Assembly (NCBI RefSeq): GCF_021555175.1
Contig: NZ_JAKGRW010000051.1
Coordinates: 39,998 to 103,997, forward strand
DNA from: Nocardioides alcanivorans
Lineage (GTDB): Bacteria; Actinomycetota; Actinomycetes; Propionibacteriales; Nocardioidaceae
Length of the DNA stretch: 64,000 nt
Direction of reading: 5' to 3'
Part shown: piece after piece, positions 45,541 to 55,310 of the stretch
Numbering within the stretch: the first letter of the stretch is position 1
Layout of the letters: each line of letters begins with the position of its first letter
Notes under the pieces: generated by a model
Told to the model about the DNA's origin: nothing
The model's input: only the letters and a program-made list of their open reading frames with translations
The model's database searches: none
Made by a program: the position numbers and the translations under genes

Positions 45541-47295
45541 ATGAGGCCGACTCAGCCAGCCGACCGTGAAGCCGAACCCGGGGTGCTCAGCCCGGCAGCG
45601 CGTGAGCAAGCGCTCGTCGACCTGGCTGGTACCGCCGAGGCGGGAGCCGAGCTCGATGTCCTGGTCGTCGGAGGGGGAGTGGTGGGCGCCGGCACGGCAC
45701 TCGACGCCGTGACGCGCGGCCTGAGCACCGGCCTCGTGGAGCAGCGCGATCTCGCCTCGGGCACGTCGAGCCGGAGCAGCAAGCTGGTGCACGGCGGTCT
45801 GCGCTATCTCGAGATGTTCGACTTCGGGTTGGTCCGCGAGGCGCTGGAGGAGCGCGGCCTCCTGCTCACCCGGCTGGCACCGCACCTGGTGAAGCCGGTG
45901 CCGTTCCTGTATCCGCTGCACAGCGCTGCGGAACGGCCGTACGTGGGCGCCGGCCTCGCGCTCTACGACACGATGGCGCGGGTCGGCAAGTACGACGTCG
46001 GACTACCGCGCCACCGCCACCTGCTGCGTCGCCACGTGGCCCGGATCGCGCCCGACCTGCGGACCGACGAGATCACCGGTGCGATCAAGTACTACGACGC
46101 CCAGGTCGACGATGCTCGCCTCGTGATGACCCTTGCACGGACGGCTGCCCGCCATGGCGCCCATGTGGCCACCCGCACCCGGGTGGTCGGCTTCCTGCGC
46201 GAGGGCGACCGGGTGGTGGGGGTGACCGCCCGTGACCTCGAGAACGGGCGCACCTTCGACGTACGCGCCCGGGTGGTGGTGAACGCCGCGGGAGTCTGGA
46301 CCGACGACATCCAGGAGATGGTCGGCGGTCGCGGTGCGCTCAACGTGCAGGCCAGCAAGGGGATCCACCTGGTCGTGCCGCGTGACCGGATCCGGTCGGA
46401 GTGCGGCTTCATCACGCGCACCGAGAAGTCGGTGCTCTTCGTGATCCCGTGGGGCCGGCACTGGATCATCGGCACGACCGACACGGCCTGGGACTACGAC
46501 CTGGCCCATCCGGCAGCGTCGCGGGCCGACATCGACTACGTGCTGGGTCACGTCAACACGATCCTCAAGGAACCGCTCGGCCACGACGACGTCGAGGGTG
46601 TCTACGCCGGACTGCGACCCTTGCTCACGGGCGAGTCCGAGCCCACCTCCAAGATCTCGCGTGAGCACACGGTGGTGACGCCGGTGCCCGGCTTGGTGAT
46701 GATCGCCGGCGGCAAGCTCACCACCTATCGGGTGATGGGCAAGGACGCCGTCGACGCGGCCGCCCACTCGCTGCGCACGACCATCAACGCCGTCGTGCCC
46801 GAGACGATCACCGACCGGGTGCCGCTGCTGGGCGCCGAGGGTTATGAGACTCGCTCCAACCAGCGGGTCGCACTCGCACGGCGTGCCAAGGTCCACGTCA
46901 GTCGGATCGACCACCTGCTCGACCGCTACGGCGGGTTGGTCGACGACCTGGTGGAGATGTTGGCGCGGCAGCCCGAGCTCAACGCCCCACTCCCGGGCGC
47001 CGACGACTACCTCGCCGCCGAAGCGGTCTATGCCGTGACCCACGAAGGCGCGCAGCACCTCGACGACGTGCTCGTGCGGCGTACCCGCATCTCGATGGAG
47101 ACCTTCGACCGCGGCGTCGCGGCTGCTCGGCCCGTGGCCGAACTGATGGCGCGTGAACTCGGCTGGCCCCAGGAGCGGGTGGAGGAGGAGGTGGACCATT
47201 ACCTGCGTCGGGTCGAGGCCGAGCGGTTGAGCCAGCTCAAGATGACCGACCAGGAGGCCGACGAGGCGCGGGTGCGCCCACGGCATCCGGCCTGA
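45541..47295 (+). CDS. glpD: aerobic glycerol-3-phosphate dehydrogenase
   Basis: This membrane-associated FAD enzyme oxidises glycerol-3-P to dihydroxyacetone-P and passes electrons to menaquinone. FAD motif VLVVGGGVVGAGTALDAVTR (~40), then SSRSSKLVHGGLRYLE, VVNAAGVWTDDI, FVIPWGRHWIIGTTDT and VMIAGGKLTTYRVMGKDAVD. 584 aa. CACACT 6 bases before ATG 45541 may be a leaderless -10. The 3' end overlaps the convergent TetR gene by 59 bp. Confidence 0.96.
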   Translation: MRPTQPADREAEPGVLSPAAREQALVDLAGTAEAGAELDVLVVGGGVVGAGTALDAVTRGLSTGLVEQRDLASGTSSRSSKLVHGGLRYLEMFDFGLVREALEERGLLLTRLAPHLVKPVPFLYPLHSAAERPYVGAGLALYDTMARVGKYDVGLPRHRHLLRRHVARIAPDLRTDEITGAIKYYDAQVDDARLVMTLARTAARHGAHVATRTRVVGFLREGDRVVGVTARDLENGRTFDVRARVVVNAAGVWTDDIQEMVGGRGALNVQASKGIHLVVPRDRIRSECGFITRTEKSVLFVIPWGRHWIIGTTDTAWDYDLAHPAASRADIDYVLGHVNTILKEPLGHDDVEGVYAGLRPLLTGESEPTSKISREHTVVTPVPGLVMIAGGKLTTYRVMGKDAVDAAAHSLRTTINAVVPETITDRVPLLGAEGYETRSNQRVALARRAKVHVSRIDHLLDRYGGLVDDLVEMLARQPELNAPLPGADDYLAAEAVYAVTHEGAQHLDDVLVRRTRISMETFDRGVAAARPVAELMARELGWPQERVEEEVDHYLRRVEAERLSQLKMTDQEADEARVRPRHPA

Positions 47296-47893
47296 CGCCG
47301 TGCAGCACGATGCTGACGACCTGGTCCTCCCACACCTCGTCGATCGGCTCCCCGGGCTGTAGCAGCAGGCGCAGCACCACCGCCCCGGCGACGATTTCGA
47401 GCACTCGGTCGGGGTCGGTGTCGGGGGAGAGGTGGCCCGCCTCGACCGCCTCGCTCAGCCATCGCCGCAACCCCGCGAACACGCCGGTCTGGAACCGTTC
47501 GAGCAGGCGCTCGTGCAGTTCGGGATGGGCGGCGATCTCGGTCATCAGCCCCGGAAACGCGGCGCGAGCGACCGGCGTGGCGAAGATGGCGCGGGCTCCC
47601 CGGGCCAGGGCCTTCAGGTCGGTGCGCAGATCGCCGCTGCTCGGGGGAGCGCGGTGAACCCCTGGGGGATCGCCACTTCGTGGACCAGGTGCGCCTTGCT
47701 CGGCCAGCGGCGATAGATCGCCGGGGTGGTGGTGCCGGCGCGCTGCGCGATCGCACCGAGCGTGACGCGGGCATAGCCCCGCTCGACCAGGAGTTCTGCG
47801 GCCGCCTCCAGGACGGCGGTGTCGATCCGGCGATCACGTGGTCGTCCGCTGGGGGCAACGGGGGTGGTCCCGCGGCGCTCGATCTGCTTTCAT
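47237..47893 (-). CDS. TetR-family regulator (three frame breaks)
   Basis: The helix-turn-helix is VTLGAIAQRAGTTTPAIYRR followed by WPSKAHLVHEV. The C-terminal ligand domain ends LLLQPGEPIDEVWEDQVVS. CTCCCCCGAGC (~47643) breaks the frame; one C gives FTALPPSSGDLRTDLKALAR. Near the start, one G and one C in the runs at 47853 and 47864 are needed to connect ATG 47893 (MKADRAPR) with SGRPRDRRIDTAVLEAAAEL; three restored bases give exactly 219 aa. It is divergent from the phosphotransferase gene, with a palindromic operator over its start, so it likely controls 47928-55102. Confidence 0.8.
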
Positions 47894-47912
47894 TACGCCC
47901 AACATCGTAATG
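47891..47912. promoter_or_regulatory. palindromic operator between TetR gene and catabolic cluster
   Basis: CATTACG (47891-47897) and CGTAATG (47906-47912) form a perfect inverted repeat with an 8-bp centre. It covers the TetR start codon and lies 15 bp before the phosphotransferase ATG, fitting autorepression plus control of the divergent operon. Confidence 0.72.
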
Positions 47913-47927
47913 GGTGAGCGAGGTCAC

Positions 47928-49050
47928 ATGGAAGAGTCGTTGTCCGCCGACATGCAACTCCAGCGGAGCAGCCGCGCGCCTGAGGAGGTCGCCGCCCGGA
48001 TCGCTGCTTGGCTCGCCGAGCAGGTGGGCAACCCGGTCACCGCCGAGGTGGTCGGTGGGGTCAACGCCAACGGCCTCTCCTCCGACACCTTGGTGCTCGA
48101 CGCCGCCTGGGCGGGCGGTGGCGGCCGCTTCGTCACCCGGGCCGCGCCCACGGTCGCCGACGTGCCGGTCTTCCCGGTCTATCGACTGGGTCACCAGAGC
48201 GAGGTGATGCGCCTGGTGGGCGAGCTCAGCGACGTGCCGGTGCCCGAGATCGCGTACGTCGACCTCGAGGGTCGAGCGCTCGGCACCCCACTCTTCCTCA
48301 TGCAGTACGTCGAGGGAGTGGTTCCGCCCGACGTGCTGCCCTACAACTTCGGCGACAACTGGTTCGCCGATGCGTCGCTCGACCAGCAGCGCTGCCTGCA
48401 GGAGGAGACGATCGGGGTCATCGCGGCCCTGCACGGCATCCCGGACGCGACCGAGACCTTCGGCTTCCTGGTCGAGGGACAGCAGGGCAGCGCGGGTTCG
48501 CCCGAGCAGCACCTGGGCAGGGTGCGTGCGTGGTACGAGTTCGCGGCCGCAGGCGTCGGGCGCTCTCCCTGGTGGAGCGTGGTCTGGCCTGGTTGGCCGA
48601 GCACCCGCCGGCGCTGGCCCGTCCCGACGAGGCCGTGCTGAGCTGGGGGACTCGCGGATCGGCAACGTGCTCTATCGCGACTTCCGACCAGCGGCGGTGC
48701 TCGACTGGGAGATGGCCTGCCTCGGTCCGCGCGAGCTCGACGTCGCCTGGCTCATCTTCGCCCACCGCGTCTTCGAGTCGATCACCGAACTGCTCGGCGC
48801 CGCGGGGATGCCCCACCTGCTGCGTGAGGAGGACGTGGTCGCCGCCTACGCGCAGCGCACGGGCGTCCAACTGGGTGATCTCACCTGGTTCCACGTGCTC
48901 GCGGGGGTCCAATGGGCCATCGTCTTCCTGCGCACCGGTGCCCGGCAGGTGCACTTCGAGGAGATCGACCCACCGGACGACGTGGAGAGTCTCTTCCACC
49001 ACCGGTTGCTGTTGGAACGCATCCTGGACGAGGTCGGAGCGCCGGTGTGA
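47928..49050 (+). CDS. aminoglycoside-phosphotransferase-like kinase family protein (two frame breaks)
   Basis: A 374-aa APH-fold protein. ATP and phosphate sites appear in LMQYVEGVVPPDVLP and in the catalytic loop, which after restoration reads LSWGDSRIGNVLYRDFRPAA, with VLDWEMACLGPRELDVAWL (metal Asp). Loop HGDxxxxN is changed to GDSRIGN. Breaks: GCTCTCCCTGG (~48568, one C) and AGCTGGGGGACTC (~48645, one G). Members of this family often neighbour acyl-CoA dehydrogenases and catabolic clusters, not antibiotic resistance. ATG 47928 has GAGG 4 bases upstream. Confidence 0.82.
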
Positions 49051-50169
49051 TCGGGCCACTCGACGAGTTCCCACTGCATCAGGCACCGCTGCCGATGGCA
49101 TGGGTGGCCAGCAGCGACCGCAACTTCTACGACCGGTGGTATTTCAACGCGCACGACCGGAGCGGTGAGGTGGTGTGGATCCTCGGCGCCGGCTACTACC
49201 CCAACCTCGGCACCAAGGATGCCTTCGTGCTGCACCGCGCTGCAGGGAGACCACGGCCGTCCATCTCGGTGACGCGATCGACCAGGACCGGATGAACCCG
49301 CACGTGGGGGCCTTCCGGATCGAGGTCCGAGAGCCGTTGCAGGAACTGCGGGTGGTGCTCGAGGAGACCGACGGGATGGCGCTCGACCTCACCTGGCGCG
49401 GCTCCTTCCCGGTCGTGCAGGAGTTGCCTCACCTGATGCGTCAGGGCAGCCGGATCACTCTCGATGCCCAGCGCTTCGCGCAAGTGGGTACGTGGGAGGG
49501 AACCCTGGTGCTCGACGGGGTGGAGACTGCTGTGGATCCCGGCACCTGGGTGGGCACCCGCGACCGCTCCTGGGGGATCCGGCCGGTGGGGAGGCGGAGC
49601 CGGCGGGCCGCCCCGCCGACCCGCCCTTCGAGGGCATGTGGTGGCTCTACCTGCCCCTGCGTTTCGAGGAGTTCGCGGTGGTGCTCATCATCCAGGAGTC
49701 GCCCGACGGGTTCCGGACGCTCAATGACTGCACCCGAGTGTGGGCCGACGGGCGAGTGGAGCAGCTCGGCTGGCCCCAGGTCCGCATGGACTACCTCTCC
49801 GGCACCCGCCGTCCTCGCACCGCCGTCCTCGAGTGCGTCGGTGCCGACGGACAGCCGATCCGCCTGGAGGTGGCGGCGCTGCTGGAGGCTCCCCTGCACG
49901 TCGGTGGTGGCTACGGCGGTGATCCCGACTGGACCCATGGCATGTGGAAGGGCCCCGGCTTCGCGGAGCGGGTCCGCTATGACATGTCTGCCCCGGAGGT
50001 CGCCGGGCGCGAGATGTTCGGTGTCGTCGACCACGTCGGCCACGCCCTGTTGCACGAGGGGGTCGGTGCTGATGCCGTGGCCCACGAGGGCTGGGGCCTC
50101 TTCGAGCACGGTGCCCTCGGACGCCATGACCCCAGCGGGTTCAGCGACTGGTTCGACCTCGCTCCCTGA
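49047..50169 (+). CDS. conserved actinobacterial protein of unknown function (two frame breaks)
   Basis: No catalytic motif is recognised; it resembles the tryptophan-rich two-domain proteins annotated DUF7064/DUF7065 (recalled, not checked). Visible landmarks: SSDRNFYDRWYFNAHDRSGE, GIRPVGEAEPAGRP, FEGMWWLYLPLRFEEFAVVL and YDMSAPEVAGREMFGVVDH. A lipocalin-like ligand-binding fold is possible. Breaks: GCAGGGAGACC (~49246) and GTGGGGAGGCGG (~49588), one G each; 374 aa restored. GTG 49047 overlaps the preceding stop (GTGTGA), so it is coupled to the phosphotransferase. Confidence 0.7.
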
Positions 50170-50232
50170 GTGCGTCGAGACGTCACCCCGCCTGTCCGTC
50201 CCAACTGACCAGCCCACCAGGAGATCCGCGCC

Positions 50233-51685
50233 ATGACGCTCGACCGAGACAGCTTCTTCATCAACGGCACCTGGGCGGCGCCCGCGAGCGACGCCGTCCT
50301 CGAGGTGGTCTCACCGCACTCGGAAGAGGTGGTGGCACGTGTGCCGGAGGGAGCGTGGCCGACATCGATGCCGCGGTGGCAGCGGCCCGCGACGCGTTCG
50401 ACCACGGCCCGTGGCCGCAGATGTCGCCTGCGGAACGGATCGCGGTGCTGGAGCGCTTCTCTGGCCTCTACAGCGCAAAGTTGACCGAGATGGCCGAGCT
50501 GATCACCGTCTCCATGGGGTCGCCGACCTCCTTCGCCAACCTCGCCCAGTCGCCGGCACCGTGGATGCAGATCGAGGCCTTCCTCGGCATCGCCCGCGAG
50601 TTCGACTGGGAGGCCGAGCGGCCCGGGGTCCTCGGCGCGCCGGTGCTGGTACGTCGTGAGCCCGTCGGTGTGGTGGCGGCGATCCCGCCGTGGAACGTGC
50701 CCCAGTTCACGATCATGTCCAAGGTCGTGCCTGCCCTGCTCGCCGGCTGCACGGTCGTGGTCAAGCCTGCGCCCGAGACGCCCTTGGACGGCTACCTGAT
50801 GGCGGAGTTGCTTGCCGAGGCCGGCGTACCCGAAGGGGTGGTCAACATCGTCGCCGCCGGGCGCGAGGTGGGGAGCACCTGGTGCGCCACCCGGGCGTCG
50901 ACAAGGTCGCCTTCACCGGGTCGACCGCTGCCGGCCGCCGGATCGCCTCGATCTGCGGTGAACAGCTGAAGCGGGTCAGCCTGGAGCTCGGTGGCAAGTC
51001 GGCAGCGATCGTGCTCGATGACGCTGACCTGTCCACCACGATGGAGGGCTTGAAGTTCACGGCGCTGATGAACTCCGGACAGGCGTGTGTGGCCCAGACC
51101 AGGATCCTCGCCTCTCGCGGCAACTACGACGCCGTGGTCGAGGCGCTGACGGAGGCGGTGGGTGCGATGCAGGTGGGTGATCCCATGGACCCGGCCACCG
51201 AGATCGGGCCGTTGGTCGCCCGGCGGCAGCAGGAGCGGGTCACCGACTACATCAGGATCGGGCAGGAGGAGGGTGCTCGGCTGGTGCTCGGCGGCGACGG
51301 CCGCCCCGACGGGCTCGACACGGGCTGGTACGTGCGTCCGACGATCTTCGCCGACGTGGACAACCGGATGCGCATCGCCCAGGAGGAGATCTTCGGGCCG
51401 GTGCTCTCGGTGATCGCCTACGACGACGTCGACGACGCGGTGCGCATCGCCAACGACTCCGACTACGGGCTGGCAGGCACGGTGTGGACCAACGATCGTG
51501 AAGCCGGTCTCGACGTCGCCCGCCGGGTGCGCGCCGGGACGTACGGCGTCAACACCTACACGATGGACTTCGCGGCTCCCTTCGGAGGTTTCAAGGCCTC
51601 AGGGGTCGGTCGGGAGTTCGGACCCGAGGGACTTGCGCACTACACCGAGGTGAAATCCGTCTACCTGGAGGCGCCCTCCGCGTGA
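50233..51685 (+). CDS. NAD(P)-dependent aldehyde dehydrogenase 1 (two frame breaks)
   Basis: Catalytic Cys is in NSGQACVAQTR and the general-base Glu in SLELGGKSAAIVLD. The cofactor region has VVAAIPPWNVPQ and VAFTGSTAAGRRI, and EEIFGPVLSVIAYD is conserved. Breaks: GAGGGAGCG (~50349) and GTGGGGAGCACC (~50872), one G each; restored 484 aa with VPEGSVADIDAAV and AGREVGEHLVRHPGVDK. It follows the unknown protein by 63 bp in the same direction. The substrate is an aldehyde of the cluster's pathway. Confidence 0.9.
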
Positions 51686-51769
51686 CGCCGACCGAGTTGA
51701 CAAAGAGTGGAGGTATGTAAATCCGGACGAGGGGTTACCAAGCAGTAGCCGGTCGCATACGCTCGCAGC

Positions 51770-53384
51770 ATGAGCCAGCAGACCCCTCAGCCGGAGCCGC
51801 TCGTCGGTGCGCCGTTCGACCCCGAGCACGACCCGCGCGGAACCTATGCGTTCGAGCCGGAGTACGCCGCCTCGCTCACGTCCCGGATCCTCTCCACGAC
51901 CGGCGAATCCGTTGTCGGGCACAGCCCCGGCAATGCCCAGCCACTGGCGTCGATCCCGCAGTCGAGTGACGAGGACGTGCTCGAGGCGTTCGCCCGGGCC
52001 CGTCGTGCGCAGGCGGCGTGGGCGCGCACCAGCCTCGACCACCGGGCCGAGGTGCTGTCGCGCCTGCACAAGCTCGTGCTCGACCGAGCCGAGGAGATCT
52101 GTGACGTCGCCGTCTGGGAGTCCGGCAAGGCGCGCAAGGACGCCTACCTGGAGGCCTACCACGTCGCGCTGACCGCGCGATACTACGCGCGCACGATCCA
52201 CCGCCACCTGGACGCCGAGCGGCGACCCGGCGTCGTACCCCTGGCCACCCGGATCGACGTCAACCGGGTCCCGAAGGGGTCGTCGGCATCATCTCCCCTT
52301 GGAACTATCCGTTCACGATGGCGCTGTGCGACGGCCTTCCGGCGCTGATGGCGGGCAACGCGGTCGTGGCCAAGCCCGACAGCCAGACCATGCTCACGGC
52401 CCTCCTGGGCGCTCGGCTCCTCGAGGAGGCCGGCTTCCCGAAGGACCTGTGGAGCGTCGTCGCCGGACCCGGGTCGCGCGTCGGCTCCCGGATCATCGAG
52501 AACGCCGACTATGTCTGCTTCACCGGTTCCACGGCGACCGGCAAGCGAGTGGCCGCCGGTTGTGCGGAGCGGCTGATCGGCTGCTCCCTCGAGCTGGGGG
52601 CAAGAACCCGATCATCATCCTGCGTGACGCCAACATCGAAGTGGCCGCCGAGGGGGCCACCCGAGCGGCCTTCTCCAATGCCGGCCAGCTCTGCGTCTCC
52701 ACGGAACGGATGTTCGTCGCCGACGAGATCTATGACCGGTTCGTTGAGCGCTTCGTGGCGCGTACCGAGGCCATGGTGCTCGGTCCGGGTCACAACTGGG
52801 AGACCGACATGGGATCGCTCATCTCCCAGGACCAGCTCGACACGGTGACGGCCCATGTGGCCGATGCGGTCGCCAAGGGCGCCAAGGTGCTCACCGGTGG
52901 CCGCCACCGTCCCGACCTCGGACCCTTCTTCTTCGAGCCGACCCTGCTCGAGGGCGTCACCGAGGAGATGACCTGCTTCGGCAACGAGACGTTCGGTCCG
53001 GTCATCTCGCTCTACCGCTTCCATGACGAGACGAAGGCGATCGCCAAGGCCAACGAGGGCAACTACGGCCTCAACGCCTCGATCTACAGCCGCGACGGCA
53101 AGCGCGCTCGCGCCATCGCCCGCGAGATCAAGTGCGGCACCGTCAACATCAACGAGGGCTACGGCGCCACGTTCGCCTCGCTCGATGCTCCGATGGGCGG
53201 CATGAGGCAGTCCGGGACGGGGCGTCGCCAAGGCGCCGAGGGCATCCACCGCTACACCGAGGTGCAGTCCGTCGGCACGCAGCGCGGCTGGGGCTTCCGC
53301 CCCGTGCCGGGCATGTCCAACCGCACCTTCGCCAAGGTGCTCGAGGTCAACGAACGCCTCATGAAGAAGCTGGGGAGGGCCTGA
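51770..53384 (+). CDS. NAD(P)-dependent aldehyde dehydrogenase 2, GabD2-like (two frame breaks)
   Basis: This is a 538-aa member resembling succinate-semialdehyde dehydrogenases of the GabD2 type. GIISPWNYPFTMALCDGLPA, CFTGSTATGKRVA, catalytic Glu in LELGGKNPIIILRD and Cys in NAGQLCVSTERM; ETFGPVISLYRF follows. Breaks: CGAAGGGGTCG (~52275) and GAGCTGGGGGCAAG (~52598), one G each. TACGCT lies 6 bases upstream of ATG 51770, so an internal leaderless promoter is likely. Its stop overlaps the GMC gene. Confidence 0.9.
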
Positions 53385-55102
53385 TGTCCGGAGCCACGCA
53401 CTACGACGTCCTCGTCGTCGGCTCGGGATTCGGAGGGTCGGTCTCCGCGTTGCGCCTGACCGAGAAGGGCTACAAGGTGGGCGTCCTCGAGGCGGGTGCC
53501 CGTTTCGACGACGATGACTTCGCCGACAACTCCTTCGACCTCAAGCGGTTCCTCTTCCGCCCCGAGGCCGGTTGCTACGGGATCCAGCGCATCGACATGG
53601 TCAAGGACTGCCTCATCCTCGCCGGTGCCGGGGTGGGAGGTGGCTCGCTGGTCTACGCCAACACACTCTACGAACCCCTGGATGCGTTCTACCAGGACAA
53701 GTCGTGGGCCCACATCACCGACTGGAAGTCCGAACTCGCGCCCTACTACGACCAGGCCAAGCGGATGCTGGGTGTCAACACCTACCCGTTGCACACCCCT
53801 TCCGACGAGGTGATGCAGAAGGTCGCTGCCGAGATGGGCGTCGCCGACTCGTTCCATCCCACCCCGGTCGGTGTCTTCTTCGGTGGCCCTGGTCAGCAGC
53901 CGGCCGATCGAGTGGCCGACCCCTACTTCGGTGGTGCCGGACCCGATCGCAACCCGTGCCGCAACTGCGGCGAGTGCATGACCGGGTGCCGTCACAACGC
54001 CAAGAACACCCTGGTCAAGAACTACCTCTACCTGGCCGAGCGCAACGGCGCCGTCGTCCACCCGCTCACCACCGTCACTCGGGTCCGGCCGCGTGCCGAG
54101 GGTGGCTACGTCATCGATGCCCGCTGGACCAAGGCAAAGCTGTCGCGACGCTCGGCGGTCAAGCAGTTCACCGCCGACCAGGTGATCTTCTCCGCCGCCG
54201 CCATCGGCACCCAGAAACTGTTGCACAAGCTCAAGGCGAGTGGCGACCTGCCCGGCATCTCCGACCGACTCGGCATGCTCACCCGCACCAACTCCGAGGC
54301 GATCCTCGGTGCCATCGCCCCCAACGACGACGTCGACTACACCCAAGGCGTGGCGATCACCTCGTCCTGGCACCCCGACGAGGTCACCCACATCGAGCCG
54401 GTCCGCTACGGCAGGGGCAGCAACGCCATGTCGTTGCTGCAGACGGTGCTCACCGACGGCGACGGTCCGGGCCCGCGCTGGCAGACCTGGCTGAAGGAGC
54501 TGTGGAAGGAGAAGAAGAACGTCGCGAAGCTCTATGACCTTCGGCACTGGTCCGAACGCGCGGTCATCGCTCTCGTGATGCAGACGCTCGACAACTCGAT
54601 CACCACCTTCCGGCGTACCGGACCCTTCGGTATCTCCTGGCTGTCGTCGAAGCAGGGGCACGGCGCCCCCAACCCGACCTGGATCCCGCAGGCCAACGAG
54701 GCCGTACGCCGGATGGCCGACGTCATGGGCGGAGGCACCGCGGGCGGCACCATCGGGGAGCCGTTCAACATGCCGCTCACCGCGCACTTCATCGGCGGTT
54801 GCACCATCGGTGACTCCGCCGAGTCCGGGGTGGTCGACCCCTACCAGCGGCTCTACGGCCACGAGGGGTTGCACATCGTCGACGGCTCGACCATCTCGGC
54901 CAACCTGGGGGTGAACCCGTCGCTGACGATCACCGCCCAGGCCGAGCGGGCCATGGCCTTCTGGCCCAACCACGGCGAGCCCGACCTGCGCCCTCCGGTC
55001 GGCACCGGCTACCAGCAGATCGACCCGGTGCGCCCGGCGCAACCGGTGGTCCCGGACGATGCCCCCGCGGCGCTCCGACTTCCCATCGTCGGGGTCAGCT
55101 GA
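53384..55102 (+). CDS. GMC oxidoreductase, ChoD-like
   Basis: The 572-aa flavoprotein begins with the FAD motif DVLVVGSGFGGSVSALRL and has GAGVGGGSLVYANTLY. The C-terminal GMC_oxred_C features are TAHFIGGCTIGDS, HIVDGSTISANLGVNPSLTI. An unusual CRNCGECMTGCRHNAKN (residues ~190-206) holds four cysteines in CX2CX2CX3C-like spacing. It resembles M. tuberculosis ChoD (Rv3409c), which adjoins guaB3; here it is downstream of two aldehyde dehydrogenases. It probably oxidises a hydroxyl substrate to an aldehyde or ketone; sterol specificity is not shown. Confidence 0.88.
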   Translation: MSGATHYDVLVVGSGFGGSVSALRLTEKGYKVGVLEAGARFDDDDFADNSFDLKRFLFRPEAGCYGIQRIDMVKDCLILAGAGVGGGSLVYANTLYEPLDAFYQDKSWAHITDWKSELAPYYDQAKRMLGVNTYPLHTPSDEVMQKVAAEMGVADSFHPTPVGVFFGGPGQQPADRVADPYFGGAGPDRNPCRNCGECMTGCRHNAKNTLVKNYLYLAERNGAVVHPLTTVTRVRPRAEGGYVIDARWTKAKLSRRSAVKQFTADQVIFSAAAIGTQKLLHKLKASGDLPGISDRLGMLTRTNSEAILGAIAPNDDVDYTQGVAITSSWHPDEVTHIEPVRYGRGSNAMSLLQTVLTDGDGPGPRWQTWLKELWKEKKNVAKLYDLRHWSERAVIALVMQTLDNSITTFRRTGPFGISWLSSKQGHGAPNPTWIPQANEAVRRMADVMGGGTAGGTIGEPFNMPLTAHFIGGCTIGDSAESGVVDPYQRLYGHEGLHIVDGSTISANLGVNPSLTITAQAERAMAFWPNHGEPDLRPPVGTGYQQIDPVRPAQPVVPDDAPAALRLPIVGVS

Positions 55103-55139
55103 ACCTCGGCGTAACTCGCCGTCACGCGGATCGTTGGGT

Positions 55140-55183
55140 CATCGGGTCCGTCAGTCATGCTCCCTCCCACGACGGACCCGATG
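55140..55183 (+). terminator. 13-bp hairpin after the GMC gene
   Basis: CATCGGGTCCGTC (55140-55152) pairs with GACGGACCCGATG (55171-55183), 18-nt loop, 37 bp after the stop codon. No U-tract. It likely ends the catabolic operon before guaA. Confidence 0.65.
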
Positions 55184-55310
55184 CTCAGGCACTGTCCATC
55201 AGATGCGTGGGCCACCAGGGCTCGGCCATCCTCCCTCCCCGGCCGGGCCCTGGTGCATTTGCAGCACTAGACTTCGGCTCACGTCCCGCTGTACGTCGAA
55301 AGGCTGTTCC

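Noticed and set aside
47928..49050. Aminoglycoside resistance gene
   Set aside because: Only the kinase fold is shared; the catalytic loop differs and the setting is catabolic.
51697..51723. TTGACA-N15-TAAATC as the main promoter of the second aldehyde dehydrogenase
   Set aside because: The spacer is short and the -10 weak; the TACGCT box 6 bases before the ATG fits better.
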